The position numbers were made by a program, and so were the translations under genes. Shown in pieces: positions 61,837 through 64,000 of a stretch of 64,000 nucleotides of DNA. The DNA comes from Pseudomonas sp. MWU16-30317. GTDB lineage: Bacteria > Pseudomonadota > Gammaproteobacteria > Pseudomonadales > Pseudomonadaceae. The stretch lies in NCBI RefSeq assembly GCF_020515695.1, contig NZ_JAIWJA010000010.1, forward strand, positions 186,001 to 250,000, written 5' to 3'. Positions within the stretch are counted from its first letter, which is position 1, and each line of letters begins with the position of its first letter. The notes below the pieces were generated by a model that saw only the letters and a list, made by a program, of their open reading frames with translations, was not told the origin of the DNA and ran no database searches.

Positions 61837-61893
61837 ACGAATGGTTGCCGGAGCGATTTAGCGCTGCGCTAAATTCTCCCTGACTCAGCTCGT
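61837..61893. promoter_or_regulatory. Back-to-back iron-starvation boxes of pvdP and pvdM
   Basis: Two exact TAAAT-N16-CGT boxes point away from each other: minus strand 61837-61860 for pvdP, plus strand 61870-61893 for pvdM. Their TAAAT elements lie at the ends of one perfect palindrome, ATTTAGCGC-T-GCGCTAAAT (61856-61874). Both transcripts therefore depend on a PvdS-type sigma factor. Confidence 0.8.
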
Positions 61894-61959
61894 TTCACCC
61901 AGACAGTTCGAACGGCGCTGTGCTCGATAGCGCCGCCCTGCAAGCGGGACGAGACAGCA

Positions 61960-63342
61960 ATGACGAAACATCCTCTGCAATCGCGTAAATGGCCCTATGC
62001 CGTGGCGCTGTTACTTCTCCTGGCAATGGTAGCCGGCGCCGGTGCCTGGTGGTACTGGGTGTATCGCGCGACGCACCCTTACAGCCACGAGATCGAACAA
62101 CGTGCCAACGCCCTGCAAGAACGTATTCTGAGCCTCGACGGGCACCTGGACGTGCCCCTGCGATACGGCAGCACAGGCGTAGAAGCGAACCGCGACGGGC
62201 CGACTCAATTCGACCTCGTCAAAGCCGGTAAAAGCCGCCTGCGCGGCGCCTCGATCGCCCTCTGGTCGTGGCCCGAATTCTGGAGCGGCCCCAACTGGCC
62301 GCACCGCCCCACCGGCGGTTTCCAGGCGGCCATGGCCAACGAGCTGGAGGTCCGCTACCGCATCATCACCAGCATCGCCAAGGACTTCCCCGACCAGGCC
62401 GGCATCGCCTACACCCCCGCCGACTTCCGCCGCCTGGCTGCCGAGGGCAAGTTCGCCATCGTCCTGAGCATGCTCAACGCCGCCCCGCTGGGCGACGACA
62501 TCGACAAGCTCGACCTCTGGGCGGCCCGCGGTGTGCGGGTATTCGGCCCAGGGTACGTGGGCAACAACAGCTGGACCGACTCGGCGCGGCCGCTGCCCTT
62601 CCTCGGCGATTCGGTCGATCCGCTGGGCGGCCTCTCCGACCTTGGCCGGCGCGCCGTGACCCGGCTCAATGACCTGGGCGTGGTCATCGACGTCGCGCAG
62701 ATGTCCAGTCAGGCCCTGACCCAGGTCACGCACCTGAGCCGCGCCCCGGTGCTGGTCTCGCACACCGGCGTGCAAGGCTTGATGGACATCCGCCGCAACC
62801 TCAGCGACGCGGATCTGGCCAACATCAAGGCCACCGACGGCCTGGTCAACATCGTCGCCTACTCCAAATACCTCAAGCCGTTCTCCCGCGCGACCATCGC
62901 CAAAATGAACGAGCTGCGCGCCCGCTATCAGCTGCCCGACGTGCAGAACCAGACACAGATGGGCACCACCACCGACCCGGTATTCTCGATCTGGTCAGAG
63001 AAGAAATTCGGCGAATACCTCACGCCCTTCTACGACGTCCTGCGCCAGGAGCCCGAAGCGACCCTGAGCGACTACGTCGACTCCATCGACTACACGGTAA
63101 AGAAAATCGGCATCGACCACGTCGGCATCAGCTCCGACTTCAACGATGGCGGCGGCGTGATCGGCTGGCAGAACAGCAGCGAGAACCGCAACGTTACCGC
63201 CGAGCTGATCCAGCGCGGCTACTCCGACGAAGACATCGCCAAGCTCTGGGGCGCTAATTTCCTGCGCGTGTGGGAGGCCGCCCAGAAGGCCGCCAGGCCG
63301 ACCGATATGGCACCCACCAACCCTGTCGCTCAACAGCCCTAA
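61960..63342 (+). CDS. pvdM: Pyoverdine maturation dipeptidase-like protein PvdM
   Basis: This 460-aa membrane dipeptidase-family protein has an N-terminal signal anchor (WPYAVALLLLLAMVAGAGAW). Metal-site motifs are LSLDGHLDVPLRYG and VLVSHTGVQGLMDIRRN, followed by GIDHVGISSDFNDGGG. It is required for periplasmic pyoverdine maturation, though its precise step is not fully defined. It sits 66 bp downstream of its IS box and 8 bp before pvdO. Confidence 0.9.
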   Translation: MTKHPLQSRKWPYAVALLLLLAMVAGAGAWWYWVYRATHPYSHEIEQRANALQERILSLDGHLDVPLRYGSTGVEANRDGPTQFDLVKAGKSRLRGASIALWSWPEFWSGPNWPHRPTGGFQAAMANELEVRYRIITSIAKDFPDQAGIAYTPADFRRLAAEGKFAIVLSMLNAAPLGDDIDKLDLWAARGVRVFGPGYVGNNSWTDSARPLPFLGDSVDPLGGLSDLGRRAVTRLNDLGVVIDVAQMSSQALTQVTHLSRAPVLVSHTGVQGLMDIRRNLSDADLANIKATDGLVNIVAYSKYLKPFSRATIAKMNELRARYQLPDVQNQTQMGTTTDPVFSIWSEKKFGEYLTPFYDVLRQEPEATLSDYVDSIDYTVKKIGIDHVGISSDFNDGGGVIGWQNSSENRNVTAELIQRGYSDEDIAKLWGANFLRVWEAAQKAARPTDMAPTNPVAQQP

Positions 63343-63350
63343 GGACCCTC

Positions 63351-64000
63351 ATGAAACGCCTCAATGCACTCATCGCCCTCGCCTGCCTGACGCTCTCGGT
63401 CGGCGCTTTCGCCGCCGATCCGATCGCACCTGGCAAGGTCTTCCAGGACTGCAAGGATTGCCCGGAGATGGTCGTGCTGCCCGCCGGCAGCTACACCATG
63501 GGCGTGCCCAACGATGAAGTCGGTCGCCAGTCCGACGAAGGTCCGCTGCACAAGGTGACTTTCGCCGAACCCTTCGCCATCAGCCGCTTCCACGTCACCG
63601 CCGAGCAGTGGCAGGTGTACACCAAAGACACCGGCGTGGTGATCCCCGATGGCGACGATCGCCCCGGCCGACGCTGCACCAACGGCAAGCCCAGCTATCC
63701 CCAGGGCCCGCGCCAACCGGCGGTGTGCATGGACTGGGAAGAAGCCCGCGGCTACATCGCCTGGCTGGCGAAAAAGACCGGCAAGCCCTACCGCATGCTC
63801 AGCGAGTCGGAGCGTGAATACGGCGCCCGCGCAGGCTCCACCGGGCCCTTCCCCTTCCCGTTCGACAAGGCCGGCGGCTACCAGATCACCGAGCACGCCA
63901 ACGGCTACGGGCCCAAGGACGGCTACACCTACACCGCCCCGGTGGGCAGCTTCGCGCCCAACGCCTTTGGCGTCTACGACATGCACGGCAACGTCTACGA
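63351..64000 (+). CDS. pvdO: Pyoverdine maturation protein PvdO (5' part, cut by window end)
   Basis: The visible 216 residues begin with a signal peptide (MKRLNALIALACLTLSVGAF, cleavage after AFA). An FGE-sulfatase/SUMF1-like domain follows: MVVLPAGSYTMGVPNDEVGR, FHVTAEQWQVYTKDTG, YRMLSESEREYGARAGSTGP and VYDMHGNVYE. PvdO has the fold of formylglycine-generating enzymes and acts on the dihydropyoverdine chromophore. The gene continues beyond the window. pvdN, which lies between pvdM and pvdO in P. aeruginosa, is absent here. Confidence 0.9.
   Translation, partial: MKRLNALIALACLTLSVGAFAADPIAPGKVFQDCKDCPEMVVLPAGSYTMGVPNDEVGRQSDEGPLHKVTFAEPFAISRFHVTAEQWQVYTKDTGVVIPDGDDRPGRRCTNGKPSYPQGPRQPAVCMDWEEARGYIAWLAKKTGKPYRMLSESEREYGARAGSTGPFPFPFDKAGGYQITEHANGYGPKDGYTYTAPVGSFAPNAFGVYDMHGNVY

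Overview
The window looks like the chromosome of a fluorescent Pseudomonas. The GC content is high. Pyoverdine maturation genes, azurin, a Nit1C cluster and many Pseudomonas-type REP elements (core CTTCGCGGGCAAGCCTTG/CTCCCAC) are present. I see no rRNA, tRNA, CRISPR array, prophage or complete insertion sequence. Product names rest on recognised motifs and gene order; no database search was run.

Layout. (1) 1-2020: an unrecognised small gene and a hipBA toxin-antitoxin pair with operator-like palindromes. (2) 2148-9090: a tightly overlapped MoxR/DUF58/vWA/BatD operon. (3) 9167-14181: sbcD-sbcC. (4) 14299-17431: two paralogous secreted lactonase-type beta-propellers with a tiny secreted protein between them. 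(5) 17485-20768: an MMPL/RND exporter and a YCF48-type protein. (6) 20989-28594: pepN, DUF2797, yeaC-like, rhomboid, metallophosphatase, nadK and a divergent DUF1853 gene. (7) 28638-29168: a brnT-brnA module whose toxin gene is frameshifted. (8) 29184-33756: a PLP enzyme and two large exported proteins. (9) 34059-36098: fadH.

(10) 36255-54426 is a nitrogen-scavenging region. It holds a urtABCDE-type ABC transporter with formamidase fmdA and an FmdB-like zinc ribbon on the minus strand. Divergent from these are a very large NCS1-transporter/histidine-kinase/receiver hybrid and a LuxR-type response regulator. A complete Nit1C cluster (nitB-nitH; nitrilase, radical SAM, acetyltransferase, AIR-synthase-like, MSMEG_0570-like, flavoprotein) follows behind a sigma-54-type promoter. 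The likely theme is uptake and breakdown of small C1-nitrogen compounds (formamide or other short amides, cyanide or nitrile). REP arrays are concentrated here. One array, of five 99-bp units, sits in frame inside the 5' end of the radical SAM gene nitD.

(11) 54534-54986: azurin. (12) 55132-64000: a pyoverdine maturation and regulation region: pvdQ, a pvdS-like sigma gene with a Fur-box promoter, fpvR-like and fpvI-like genes facing each other, pvdP, pvdM and the start of pvdO. I find iron-starvation sigma boxes (TAAAT-N16-CGT) in front of pvdQ, pvdP and pvdM. The last two are arranged back to back in one 19-bp palindrome.
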